The notes beneath the pieces were generated by a model. That model worked only from the letters and a program-made list of their open reading frames with translations. It was not told the origin of the DNA and did not search any database. This document shows, piece by piece, positions 1 through 7,008 of a DNA stretch of 12,842 nt; the first letter of the stretch is position 1, and each line of letters starts with the position of its first letter. Source of the stretch: JBFMFE01 sp040752295 (GTDB taxonomy: Bacteria > UBP15 > UBA6099 > JBFMBQ01); assembly GCA_040752295.1 (NCBI GenBank), contig JBFMFE010000242.1, positions 1-12,842 of the forward strand. The letters run 5' to 3'. Made by a program: the position numbers and the translations under genes.

Positions 1-4
1 TAGC

Positions 5-95
5 GAATGATGAATGTAGAATTTCCAATGTAGAATTTCGAACGGAAGTCTTATACTTCTACATTGGATATTCATCATTCTGCATTCTACATTCC
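5..95. repeat. AT-rich interrupted palindrome with nested direct repeats
   Basis: The left arm (5-35) and right arm (57-80) are reverse complements except for a 9-base insertion in the left arm: GAATGATGAAT and CCAATGTAGAA in the left arm match TTCTACATTGG and ATTCATCATTC in the right arm. AATGTAGAATTTC is also directly repeated at 13-25 and 27-39, and a further inverted copy (CATTCTACATTCC) ends near 95. There is no coding sense here. The composition is far more AT-rich than the genes. A related ATTCATCATTCAT stretch recurs near 1412-1427. It looks like a dispersed intergenic repeat family; its function is unknown. Confidence 0.75.
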
Positions 96-120
96 TCTTT
101 TAATGCATCACTCAGCTCGA

Positions 121-146
121 CGGCTCCATGCTCCGCCATGGAGCCG
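121..146. repeat. Perfect 10-bp hairpin, left flank of the tandem array
   Basis: CGGCTCCATG (121-130) pairs perfectly with CATGGAGCCG (137-146) around the loop CTCCGC. An almost identical hairpin lies at 295-322, on the other side of the 24-bp tandem array. There is no T-run, so it is not a classical intrinsic terminator. Confidence 0.8.
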
Positions 147-153
147 GGAATTG

Positions 154-269
154 GGACAGGCTTCCAGCCTTTTAGTAGGACAGGCTTCCGGTCTTTTAGT
201 GGGACAGGCTTCCAGCCTTTTAGTAGGACAGGCTTCCGGTCTTTTAGTGGGACAGGCTTCCAGCCTGTC
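154..269. repeat. 24-bp tandem repeat array, four units plus a palindromic partial unit
   Basis: Units start at 154, 178, 202, 226 and 250. Two variants alternate: one contains GGCTTCCAGCC, the other GGCTTCCGGTC, each followed by TTTTAGT and A or G. The array is therefore also a 48-bp repeat in two copies. The last partial unit ends as a perfect palindrome, GACAGGCT-TCC-AGCCTGTC (251-269). The array can be read without stops in some frames because 24 is a multiple of three, but the peptides are simple repeats and I do not regard them as genes. Confidence 0.9.
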
Positions 270-294
270 ATCTTCTTTTTACTTCTAAAGTTTG

Positions 295-322
295 CCGGCT
301 CCGTGCTCCGCCATGGAGCCGG
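295..322. repeat. 11-bp hairpin, right flank of the tandem array
   Basis: CCGGCTCCGTG (295-305) pairs with CATGGAGCCGG (312-322) with one G-T wobble. The loop CTCCGC is the same as in the hairpin at 121-146. The remaining stretch to 433 holds only a weak CGCGG/CCGCG inverted repeat at 362-385 and nothing I can call a gene. Confidence 0.75.
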
Positions 323-433
323 AGTCCGCAGGCTCCATCACAGAGGATGGCGCCAGCGACACGCGGTTTTTTATAAAATGCCGCGCTTTTCTCCGCGGCG
401 GCTGCGTCCTTTTGCGTCCCTTGCGTCAAGCGT

Positions 434-931
434 TCAGTTTTTGCTTTTCGCGATCGTCTCCTCGATGAAACGCACTTTTTGAGGAAAACCTCTCTTGATA
501 TCCGCGACGACGCTCCGGGCGATTATCCTCCCTATCACCGGAATGCGGACCGTCATCTCGCCTTCCTCGGTGTAGCGGCAGCCTCCGGGTTCGGGTTCGA
601 GCCGCGTCGTGCCGCGCACGTCCACAATGCCAGTGTACCCCGGCGCCTCGACGCGCCACCTGCACGACGCCTTCGCGAGGTCCCAGTCCTGGTGCGTGAC
701 CGACCTCTCCGTCTTTCCCTTCGCCTTCTTCCCGGAGCGTTCGCGCGAATGGTCCACGCGGTCAATCCTGAACCGCACAGCCGCCCCGTCGCGCCCCTGC
801 TCCACGCATCTCGCCTCGACCGCGCCGTCAATGAACGCCTCAGCCTCGGCGAACCCGGGCGTCGCCATCAGTTTCGCAAGCTCCGCCGCGCCGATGCCGA
901 AACTCGCCGTCAGCCTGTACCTTTCGCCCAT
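434..931 (-). CDS. DUF2505-like (SRPBCC-fold) protein
   Basis: This 165-residue protein has no signal peptide or membrane segment. The second half (about residues 107-138) carries the pattern GTTRLEPEPGG, a short strand, then a VRIPVIG stretch and a helix running to the C-terminus. In the DUF2505 family a 'G-TRLEP-GG / V-IP-VGG' segment precedes the long C-terminal helix of a START/Bet v1-like fold. The N-terminus (RYRLTASF, then a helix) fits the first strand and helix of that fold. Family members are about 160 residues, so this is full length. Such folds bind hydrophobic ligands, but no substrate is known for this family. The ATG at 931 has only a weak purine stretch upstream (GGGACGG). The gene stands alone between two repeat-filled intergenic regions. 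Confidence 0.7.
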   Translation of the reverse strand: MGERYRLTASFGIGAAELAKLMATPGFAEAEAFIDGAVEARCVEQGRDGAAVRFRIDRVDHSRERSGKKAKGKTERSVTHQDWDLAKASCRWRVEAPGYTGIVDVRGTTRLEPEPGGCRYTEEGEMTVRIPVIGRIIARSVVADIKRGFPQKVRFIEETIAKSKN

Positions 932-963
932 CGCGGAACCGTCCCTGTATGTGGAAGCGCGCC

Positions 964-984
964 GCGGGGCGTTCCCCGCCCCGC
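964..984. other. 8-bp GC-rich hairpin in the leader of the DUF2505-like gene
   Basis: GCGGGGCG (964-971) and CGCCCCGC (977-984) form a perfect stem around TTCCC. It sits 32 bases upstream of the ATG at 931. It has no T-run in either direction, so a leader structure or repeat is likelier than a terminator. Confidence 0.5.
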
Positions 985-1085
985 CGTCCCGTATGAAATT
1001 TTACAGCAAATTAAATGGAGGTGCTTCAGGATTTACAGTGGGCAGCCAAATATGTTGGGGATTGAGAAAATGCCGTTCATCGAAG

Positions 1086-1366
1086 CGACCTGCCTGCCGG
1101 CAGCCTGCCCTGATGCCTGCCTGTGCCGCCTGCCTGCCCCGCTGGGGCGGCAGGCAGGTGCCCTACACGGTAGACAGGCTTGGCAGGCAGGTGAACGCAC
1201 GCAGACAGGTGACGGCTACCGCACAGGCAGGCCGCCCTACAAAAAACCACATAAAATCTTATATTTTTATTATCGAGAGACGTAGGGCGCGGTCTCCCTG
1301 CCTGCGCCGTTGGCACGGCAGACAGGCCGCTGAACAAAACGGCGCGGCAGGCAGGCGTACCGCGCC
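1086..1366. repeat. Mosaic of GGCAGGCAGG/CCTGCCTGCC palindromes
   Basis: This gene-free block contains at least eight copies of CCTGCC or its complement on both strands. The clearest element pairs CCTGCCTGCC (1129-1138) with GGCAGGCAGG (1149-1158) over a 10-base loop. Another pairs GGCGCGG (1341-1347) with CCGCGCC (1360-1366) around CAGGCAGG. Reading frames stay open across it only because it is GC-rich and repetitive. It resembles REP-like intergenic palindromes. I see no linked REP-associated tyrosine transposase gene. Confidence 0.8.
1234..1288. repeat. AT-rich island bounded by 7-bp inverted repeats
   Basis: GCCCTAC (1234-1240) and GTAGGGC (1282-1288) are perfect inverted repeats bounding 41 bases of mostly A and T, starting with an A6 run. 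The composition contrasts sharply with the GC-rich repeats on both sides. It could be a miniature mobile element, a very long-loop hairpin or a chance boundary. No flanking target duplication is obvious. Confidence 0.45.
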
Positions 1367-1509
1367 GAAAATGGTTTTTGCACCGGAATCAAATTTCAGA
1401 TTAGAAATTTTGGATTCATCATTCATCTTTTTCGCTCATTTCATTCCTGCCGCTTCCGATAAGCAAAATGTTACGCCGTCCCCTCGAACGGCGCCGCGGA
1501 CCGGCGGGC

Positions 1510-1538
1510 TTCACGGGGGACGCAGTAAGTGGTAAAGT
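1510..1538 (+). promoter_or_regulatory. Weak sigma70-like promoter candidate for the pabB-like gene
   Basis: TTCACG (1510-1515) and TAAAGT (1533-1538) each match four of six consensus bases and are 17 bases apart. This would start transcription about 45 bases before the GTG at 1588. The leader then contains a GC-rich hairpin (GCGGGC at 1559-1564 with GCCCGC at 1571-1576) just before the ribosome binding site. In GC-rich DNA such matches arise by chance, so confidence is low. Confidence 0.2.
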
Positions 1539-1587
1539 AGAATTCCGGCGGGCGGGCGGCGGGCGCGAAAGCCCGCGGGGGAAAGGC

Positions 1588-3102
1588 GTGGACGGCGTAA
1601 CACCTTCGTTCGATGATTTCAAAAAGTGCGCGCAGCGCGGCAATGCGGTGCCGGTCTGGACGCCCCTGCCGCGGGGACTTACCCCTTCGGACGCCTACGC
1701 AAGGCTCCGCGGCGGAAGTCACTCCTTCCTCCTCGAAAGCGGCAGGTATCACCCGAGGATCGGACGGTTCTCGTTCTGCGGCGCTTCCCCGTGGATGGTT
1801 TTCACCGGCCGCGGTCCGCGCGTCGAGATACGGACGGGGACCGAAACGCGCGTCCTCGAAGGCGACCCGCTCGAGGAACTTCGCTCCCATTTCAATCGCT
1901 GGAAGTGCTCCCCGCAGGCGGAGAAACGCCCGACAGACCCACTCGCCGCGTTCGCCGGCGGCGCGGTGGGCTTCATCTCGTACGAGGCTCGTATGCTCTT
2001 CGAGAAGCTCCCCTGCGCGAACCCCGACGACGTCGGAACGCCCGATTTCCTTTTCTGTTTTTTCGACGACTTCGCCGCGTTCGACATGAAAACCGGCTCG
2101 GCTTTCGCAGTTGCCGTCGCGCGGCTCGGCGAGGAAACGAACATCCCGGACGCTTACGGGCGCGCGCTCGGACGCCTCGATGCCCTCGCGTCGAAACTGC
2201 GGGCGCCCCCCGCAGCCGCCCCCGGCGCCGGGCGCGCCGGTCTGCTTTCGCCCATCGAGTCCAACTTCACCCAAAAAGAGTACGAGGACATCGTCCGCCG
2301 CGCGAAGAAATACATCGCCGCGGGAGACATCTACCAGGCGAACCTCTCACAGCGCCTCAGCGTGACGACGGACGTCCCCGCGTTCGACCTCTACCGCACA
2401 CTGCTCAAGATCAATCCCTCGCCCTTCGGCGGCTGCCTCGAATTCGACGGCTTCGACGTCGTCAGTTCGTCGCCCGAAAGACTTGTATGGACCGCGGGCG
2501 GGACGGTCGAGACGCGCCCCATCGCCGGCACGCGCCCCAGGGGGAAGGACCCGCGCGAGGACGTGGCGCTCTCGGCGGAACTGATCCTCAACGAGAAGGA
2601 GCGCGCCGAGCACATAATGCTCGTTGACCTGGAGCGCAACGACCTCGGGCGTGTGTGCGCTTACGGAACCGTGCGCGTGGACGAACTGATGGCGCTGGAA
2701 AAGTATTCCCACGTCATCCACATCGTCTCCAACGTGACGGGAACGCTCGAGAAAGGGCGCGACAGGTTCGACGTCATCCGCGCCTGCTTTCCGGGGGGCA
2801 CGATCACGGGCGTCCCGAAGGTGCGGTGCATGGAGATCATAGACGAGCTTGAGAACCTGCGCCGTGGGCTTTACACCGGCTCCATCGGCTACCTTTCATA
2901 CAACGGCGCGATGGACCTGAACATCGTCATCCGCACGTTCGTGATAAAGGACCGCCGCGCACACGTGCAGGTCGGCGCGGGCATCGTCGCCGATTCCGAC
3001 CCGGAGCGCGAATACCACGAGACGATGCACAAGGCGGAAGCGCTTCTGAAGACGCTCGAGAAGGTGAGCGCCGGCGCCGATGCCCGCGCCGCCGAAAGGT
3101 GA
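1588..3102 (+). CDS. pabB: Aminodeoxychorismate synthase component I (PabB/TrpE family)
   Basis: This 504-residue cytosolic enzyme has an N-terminal TrpE/PabB domain (LLES at 48-51) and a C-terminal chorismate-binding domain from about residue 221. Visible motifs are GDIYQANLSQR, PIAGTRPRG (311-319), ERNDLGRV (349-356), FPGGTITGVPK (401-411), MDLNIVIRT and GAGIVADSDPE. PabB enzymes aminate chorismate to 4-amino-4-deoxychorismate for folate synthesis, with ammonia from a PabA/TrpG glutaminase. TrpE makes anthranilate for tryptophan. IYQ-NLSQR, GGTITG-PK and MDLNI lean towards PabB. PIAGT, instead of the PIKGT lysine of E. coli PabB, is shared with TrpE and some PabB enzymes, so TrpE is not excluded. 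The frame is open back to 1468, but homologues begin near PSFDDFKK, so I choose the GTG at 1588, preceded by GGGGGAAAGG. No pabA, pabC or trp gene is adjacent; the gene stands alone and is convergent with the next. Confidence 0.8.
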   Translation: MDGVTPSFDDFKKCAQRGNAVPVWTPLPRGLTPSDAYARLRGGSHSFLLESGRYHPRIGRFSFCGASPWMVFTGRGPRVEIRTGTETRVLEGDPLEELRSHFNRWKCSPQAEKRPTDPLAAFAGGAVGFISYEARMLFEKLPCANPDDVGTPDFLFCFFDDFAAFDMKTGSAFAVAVARLGEETNIPDAYGRALGRLDALASKLRAPPAAAPGAGRAGLLSPIESNFTQKEYEDIVRRAKKYIAAGDIYQANLSQRLSVTTDVPAFDLYRTLLKINPSPFGGCLEFDGFDVVSSSPERLVWTAGGTVETRPIAGTRPRGKDPREDVALSAELILNEKERAEHIMLVDLERNDLGRVCAYGTVRVDELMALEKYSHVIHIVSNVTGTLEKGRDRFDVIRACFPGGTITGVPKVRCMEIIDELENLRRGLYTGSIGYLSYNGAMDLNIVIRTFVIKDRRAHVQVGAGIVADSDPEREYHETMHKAEALLKTLEKVSAGADARAAER

Positions 3103-3143
3103 CGTTCCGCCGCCGCCGCGCGCGCGAAACGCAGCCTCGCCCC

Positions 3144-6100
3144 TCAAAACTCCGCCTTCAGCTCGGTCTCCATTTTCGTCCCGGTGAAATTCTGGCTGCC
3201 GTCCGCCGAACTGCCGAACGAGCTTCTCCTCCACTCGAAGTTCCACACAAGGAGTTTCGTAACCCTGTGCGACAGACCGACCGTCCAGGTCGCGTATCTT
3301 TCGCCGATCGCTCCTGTCCTGTCAATCACGTTGTAGATCAGCCATTGGGTCTTCTTCTCCGACGGCTTGTGCGTCACCTTGAAATTCATGAGCGTTCCGT
3401 CGTAGGAACCGGCGCTTCCGGATGAGGATTTTTCCTTCTCGAGCGACGTGATGAAGCTCAATTTGCCGCTCGGATACCATGAGCCGCGCGCTTGGTTCCG
3501 CGTGACGCTCCTTGAGGTCTGGAGGCTCCCGGACGAGGAATCGCTCGTGGATTTCTGGGTGGAGAGCGTGAGGTTGTAGGGTCTGCCCGCGGGGCGGAAC
3601 TCGAGTTCGTAGGTCGCGATCCTGCTTCTCGAACCGGAGCCGCCCACCGACGTCGTCGTCACGGTGTGCGACGGGTTGAGGTTCGCGGAGGGCGACAGTT
3701 TGAGGGACGATGCGTAGGTGGTGGAAGTTGTGCTCGACGACGGCGTGTTGAGGCTCGGGCGGTCACGCTTGGAGTGGGAGAGGGAGAGGAACTGGAGCCG
3801 CCAGATGGGGTTCGTTCTGATCGTCAGCGTCGTCGAGTTTATTTCCTCGCCCTGTGTGGAAGGGCGGGAGTCCGAGGTCGTCTGTTTGTCCACCGAGGCG
3901 TTGAGGCTGACGAGGGCGGCGGGGACGTACGTGATCTTGACGTTGCGCCCCGATATCGTCGTCGTGTACTGCTCGCCGGTTACGGTGGCGGAGTCGTACG
4001 ATGAGGTCGTGAACCGGGCGTCCGCGGTGAGCTTCTTTCCGCGCTTGTGGTGAACGCCTATGACGCGCTTCGAGGTCTCGCTGTCGGGGGTCGCCGAGAG
4101 GAGGGAATCCTCGGTGAATTCCGTTTTCTCCCAGCCGAGGTCGAACGAGGTGTTTTTCACGTAGGGAACGGGCAGGCTCGCCTGGAGACCGGTGACGGTT
4201 TCCCGCGAGTCCACCCTCGGGGCGGCATAGTCGTCCGACAGGGTTCTCGAGCCGCGCGTCAGCGTCAGCGATGGTATTTTCCGGGACGAGTAGGAGATTT
4301 CCATCCTCTGCTGCGTGTTTTTCGTTTTGTTCGCGCCCAGGACGTCGAGAGCCGTGTCGAGCGACAGGAACGAGAACCGCGCGCGCAGCCCGTCGGAGAA
4401 GGAGTGAGCGCCGGTGAGGTTCAGCCTCGAGGTTTCGAGGTTCGCCTCGCCGCCGATGGGGGTGAAGAAGGTGTTCGCGTTCTGCGTGAGCAGATTCAGC
4501 GAGGTTTTCCGCGTTTTGTAATCGAGGTTCGTCCTGATGATGTGACCCTTTTCGACGCCGACTTCCGGCGGCGTGTACGAGTAGTCTGCGATTATGGTGG
4601 TCCCGGCGGGTATGCTTTTCAGGAACGTTATTTCGCCGACGTCGTAGTTGACCGTGTAATCGGCGTGGCGCGTCCTGATCGCGTCCAGCGACGTAACGTC
4701 GTTGAAGTACACCCTGTCGGAATCGGTGGAGACGTCCGTGTTTCCGAGGGAGAACGTGCACGGGTCGGGGGCGGCGCCGGAGGGGCACGTTATTTCCGCC
4801 GCCGCAGCGCCTATTATCCGCCCGAAAACCTGTATCGGCTTGGCGGCTATGTCGGCGTTGCTGATCGCGAGGTCGGCGCGGACCGCGAGCTTGTCCGACG
4901 CCCTGTATTCCGCGCCGTAGTTCGTCACCGTCTGGTCGAACAGCGAGCCGCTCGGCAGAAAGGCGGGATAGGTCCTGTAACGCGCCTTTATCACGTTGTA
5001 CAGCGTGTAGCTCGTGTTTTTGAATATCGCCCTGTTTTCGCTCTCGACCACGTAGTAGTCCACCTCCCGCGTGAAGATTTTTCCGCACGAATCTATGCTT
5101 TCGGTCTCGCTGTTGCAGCCCCTTATCTCCTCCGAGCCGTAGTACACCGTGGCTTCCCTGAAAACGGCGTCGTTGGTCAGCGTGTCAATCGTGAGGACCT
5201 CGTCGTCGGACCCGCCCGTGATGGATTCGGGGTAGTACAGGTACGAGACGGTGAAGGAGCTTGTCGCGGAGGGAACCGAGGCGAGCCTGAAGAAGCCCTG
5301 CGCCTCGAGACCGAGGAGTTCTGCGGCGCCCTCGCTCGTGTTCGCCACGTTGTAGTCGTTGTATTTTTCGAGCGTGACGCCGTTCCTGACGATGGTCTCG
5401 GTCGTTCTGCCGTCGCTGCGGACGAGCAGCCCGTTGTTCGTTCGCAGCGTCGGGAGCGCAAGCAGTGTCGGGTCCAGCGGGTCGGGCGCCGCCGGCTCGG
5501 AGGCGACCTGTTCTATGAGCGAGTGGACGGCGCGGCTGGCTTCCTGGACGATGCGCGTCGCGCCGATTTTCCACCTCTTGTTCCGCGCGCCGTACTCGGC
5601 GCCGTAGCCGGTGATGTTTCCGACCCCGAGCACCGTGCGGAACGTCTGCTCGTAGGTTATCGTGACGTAGTCGCTGGGCGTGATGACCTCGAAGAACGTG
5701 ATGTCGCCCTGGAACGGCTCGAGCACGTACTCGGAGGCGGGTATTATCTCCCCGTTGATCTTCACCTGTATCTTTTCGGGTATCAGTTCCACCCCGCGGA
5801 TGTCGTAGGGTCCCTTGATGTTCCGCCCCCTGAAGCTTTCGGTCTTTGTGAGACTTTTGACCTCCGAGGTCACGAACGTCGCCGCCGCGCGCCCCGTCCT
5901 GTATTCGAGCATCGTCCCTGTTATCTTCTTGGAGAAATTGGCGAAGGCGCCCCCCTGAAGGCTGGCGACGAAATCGCCGAGCGTCGCCTTCAGGTGTCCC
6001 GACGAGAGGTCGAACGTCATCTCCCGTTCCCGGTACGGCAGGTCGTACACGCGCCCGCTCAGCCGGAGGCTTCTGCCGAACTCGAACAGGATTGACATGT

Positions 6101-6419
6101 CCGCGCCCTGCTCCATGCGGCTCCCGTACGTGAGCAGCCCTTCCTGGGAGAGAAACCTGCTTTCGTTCCCAGACGCGCCGTACTCCCTGAACTTCGTGAA
6201 CCAGTAGCCGTCAACCGAGATTCTCTCGCGCCTTTCATCTTTCTGCCCGGACTCGCCGGTCTCCCCGCTCCGTCCGGCGGCTGTGCCCGCGGCGGGAAGA
6301 AGTACGAGCGCGGCAAGAACTATCGCCGCGGTTCTCAGGACCGCGGACGGCGTTCCGTCTCCGTTCATCGGCGCGGATTTTTCCCGTTTCATGTCAGCCC
6401 GTTTTCGTGACGCCAGCAT
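3144..6419 (-). CDS. Giant outer-membrane beta-barrel protein with SprA-like linker modules
   Basis: This 1,091-residue protein is exported: a basic N-terminus, a hydrophobic stretch (about residues 28-44) and a likely cleavage after TAAG near 49. About residues 66-190 are short amphipathic strands. Three modules follow at roughly 207-258, 454-484 and 587-616, each with the pattern '-YTV-Y--G-ITFL--I--G--I---Y-Y', for example DYTVNYDVGEITFLKSIPAG. This pattern recurs in SprA, the gliding/type IX secretion translocon of Bacteroidota, and in related large surface barrels. Each module is followed by a block of alternating strands. The final 450 residues are barrel-like strands separated by Ser/Thr-rich loops, ending in ELKAEF, an outer-membrane-type C-terminal Phe. 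Cysteine pairs at 435/445 and 545/553 could form disulfides. The ATG at 6419 has GGAAG six bases upstream; ATGs at 6392 and 6368 are alternatives. SprA is over 2,000 residues, so this is a relative at most. No other type IX secretion genes are visible. Confidence 0.7.
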   Translation of the reverse strand: MLASRKRADMKREKSAPMNGDGTPSAVLRTAAIVLAALVLLPAAGTAAGRSGETGESGQKDERRERISVDGYWFTKFREYGASGNESRFLSQEGLLTYGSRMEQGADMSILFEFGRSLRLSGRVYDLPYREREMTFDLSSGHLKATLGDFVASLQGGAFANFSKKITGTMLEYRTGRAAATFVTSEVKSLTKTESFRGRNIKGPYDIRGVELIPEKIQVKINGEIIPASEYVLEPFQGDITFFEVITPSDYVTITYEQTFRTVLGVGNITGYGAEYGARNKRWKIGATRIVQEASRAVHSLIEQVASEPAAPDPLDPTLLALPTLRTNNGLLVRSDGRTTETIVRNGVTLEKYNDYNVANTSEGAAELLGLEAQGFFRLASVPSATSSFTVSYLYYPESITGGSDDEVLTIDTLTNDAVFREATVYYGSEEIRGCNSETESIDSCGKIFTREVDYYVVESENRAIFKNTSYTLYNVIKARYRTYPAFLPSGSLFDQTVTNYGAEYRASDKLAVRADLAISNADIAAKPIQVFGRIIGAAAAEITCPSGAAPDPCTFSLGNTDVSTDSDRVYFNDVTSLDAIRTRHADYTVNYDVGEITFLKSIPAGTTIIADYSYTPPEVGVEKGHIIRTNLDYKTRKTSLNLLTQNANTFFTPIGGEANLETSRLNLTGAHSFSDGLRARFSFLSLDTALDVLGANKTKNTQQRMEISYSSRKIPSLTLTRGSRTLSDDYAAPRVDSRETVTGLQASLPVPYVKNTSFDLGWEKTEFTEDSLLSATPDSETSKRVIGVHHKRGKKLTADARFTTSSYDSATVTGEQYTTTISGRNVKITYVPAALVSLNASVDKQTTSDSRPSTQGEEINSTTLTIRTNPIWRLQFLSLSHSKRDRPSLNTPSSSTTSTTYASSLKLSPSANLNPSHTVTTTSVGGSGSRSRIATYELEFRPAGRPYNLTLSTQKSTSDSSSGSLQTSRSVTRNQARGSWYPSGKLSFITSLEKEKSSSGSAGSYDGTLMNFKVTHKPSEKKTQWLIYNVIDRTGAIGERYATWTVGLSHRVTKLLVWNFEWRRSSFGSSADGSQNFTGTKMETELKAEF

Positions 6420-6572
6420 GAAAGGCTTCCAGATGCCCTCTCATTTTTCATTTTACCCGCCGGCGCCGTGTTTGACACGGACGGCGCGCCGCAGCGGGTT
6501 CGACCGACTGCTGATCGGTTCCCGCGCCGATCCGGACCGGGTTTGTTCCGGAAGCGCGGGCGATTCCGCCGG

Positions 6573-6600
6573 AAATAAAAAAGGCGCTTATTCAGCGCCC
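6573..6600 (-). terminator. Intrinsic terminator of the dodecin gene
   Basis: On the minus strand a stem GGCGCT (6599-6594) pairs perfectly with AGCGCC (6588-6583) across a 5-base loop and is followed directly by six Ts (6582-6577). It lies 21 bases after the dodecin stop. This is a textbook Rho-independent terminator and separates the gene from the giant barrel gene downstream. Confidence 0.85.
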
Positions 6601-6620
6601 GTTTCCGAGTCCGAAAAACC

Positions 6621-6824
6621 TCAGGTGTCGAGAATGAACGTGATCTTCACCGTTATCCTGTACTCGGTGACTTTCCCGTCCGCCACCTTCGCTTTCATGC
6701 TTACCACTTCAAGCCCCGTGATGCCCCTGAGAGTCTTCGACGCGCGGCTCATCGCTTCATCCACCGCATCCTGCCAGCTCTTCGTTGATGAGGCAGTCAC
6801 TTCGGTTACGCGCGCTACCGCCAT
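6621..6824 (-). CDS. Dodecin family protein lacking the usual flavin-stacking Trp
   Basis: This 67-residue protein matches dodecins (66-70 residues) throughout: a first strand VARVTEVTASS, the helix SWQDAVDEAMSRASKTL, then two strands with DGKVTEYRITVKITF and a short acidic tail. Dodecins form hollow 12-subunit cytosolic particles that typically store or buffer flavins. In flavin-binding dodecins a Trp in the 'DWFEV' segment stacks on the isoalloxazine ring and a Gln in the following strand contacts it. By eye, the equivalent segment here is TGLEV (residues 36-40), with no Trp, and the Gln position is Arg56. This resembles the bacterial subgroup whose ligand is less certain. The ATG at 6824 is fixed by an almost perfect ribosome binding site. 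The gene is monocistronic, with its own promoter and terminator. Confidence 0.92.
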   Translation of the reverse strand: MAVARVTEVTASSTKSWQDAVDEAMSRASKTLRGITGLEVVSMKAKVADGKVTEYRITVKITFILDT

Positions 6825-6829
6825 TCCCT

Positions 6830-6839
6830 ATCACCTCCT
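6830..6839 (-). promoter_or_regulatory. Near-perfect Shine-Dalgarno of the dodecin gene
   Basis: AGGAGGTGAT on the minus strand is fully complementary to the usual 16S rRNA 3' end and lies five bases before the ATG. It is the strongest ribosome binding site in the window and suggests high expression of dodecin. Confidence 0.85.
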
Positions 6840-6866
6840 CGTGTTATTTTGAGCGTTTTCCGGGCA

Positions 6867-6895
6867 ATTATAACTAAAAACGGGCGGACGGTCTA
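6867..6895 (-). promoter_or_regulatory. Sigma70-type promoter of the dodecin gene
   Basis: On the minus strand TAGACC (6895-6890; four of six consensus bases) and a perfect TATAAT (6872-6867) are separated by exactly 17 bases. Transcription would begin near 6860, giving a leader of about 36 bases that contains the strong ribosome binding site. A perfect palindrome (ACGTTCC-GCC-GGAACGT, 6907-6923) lies just upstream of the -35 box and could bind a regulator; that is inference. Confidence 0.7.
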
Positions 6896-7008
6896 TCGCC
6901 GCGTCAACGTTCCGCCGGAACGTCCGCCTGCGCCGGCGCCTCCCGCCCGCAATGACGCTCCGCGGGTTTCTTGAGGGCTTTGAAACGGGGCGTCCGAACC
7001 GCGTATCT

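Noticed and set aside
154..269. CRISPR-like array
   Set aside because: The 24-bp units are directly contiguous with no unique spacers, and no cas gene is near.
64..288. Small repetitive-peptide gene through the tandem repeats
   Set aside because: The frame stays open only because the repeat unit is a multiple of three. The peptide is a simple 8-residue repeat and there is no ribosome binding site.
998..1003. TAAAAT on the minus strand as a promoter for the DUF2505-like gene
   Set aside because: No -35-like hexamer is found at 16-18 bases spacing and it lacks an extended -10 TGn.
479..1535. Overlapping plus-strand open frames antisense to the DUF2505-like gene and across the repeats
   Set aside because: The translations are Arg/Pro/Ala-rich and run through the GGCAGGCAGG palindromes; no family pattern is visible and the opposite strand has a recognisable gene.
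1468..1587. N-terminal extension of the pabB-like gene to the ATG at 1468
   Set aside because: The extra 40 residues are low-complexity Arg/Gly-rich sequence and include the leader hairpin. Family members begin close to PSFDDFKK.
3103..3143. Bidirectional terminator between the convergent genes
   Set aside because: The 41-base gap has only GCC/CGCG repeats, without a convincing hairpin plus T-run on either strand.
4047..6095. Long plus-strand open frame of 682 codons opposite the giant barrel gene
   Set aside because: It is antisense to a protein with a signal peptide, repeated modules and a barrel-type C-terminus. Its translation is rich in Arg, Val and Gly with no domain pattern, as expected for the shadow of a GC-rich gene.
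6472..6477. Perfect TTGACA on the plus strand
   Set aside because: No -10-like hexamer lies 15-19 bases downstream, and no plus-strand gene follows it.
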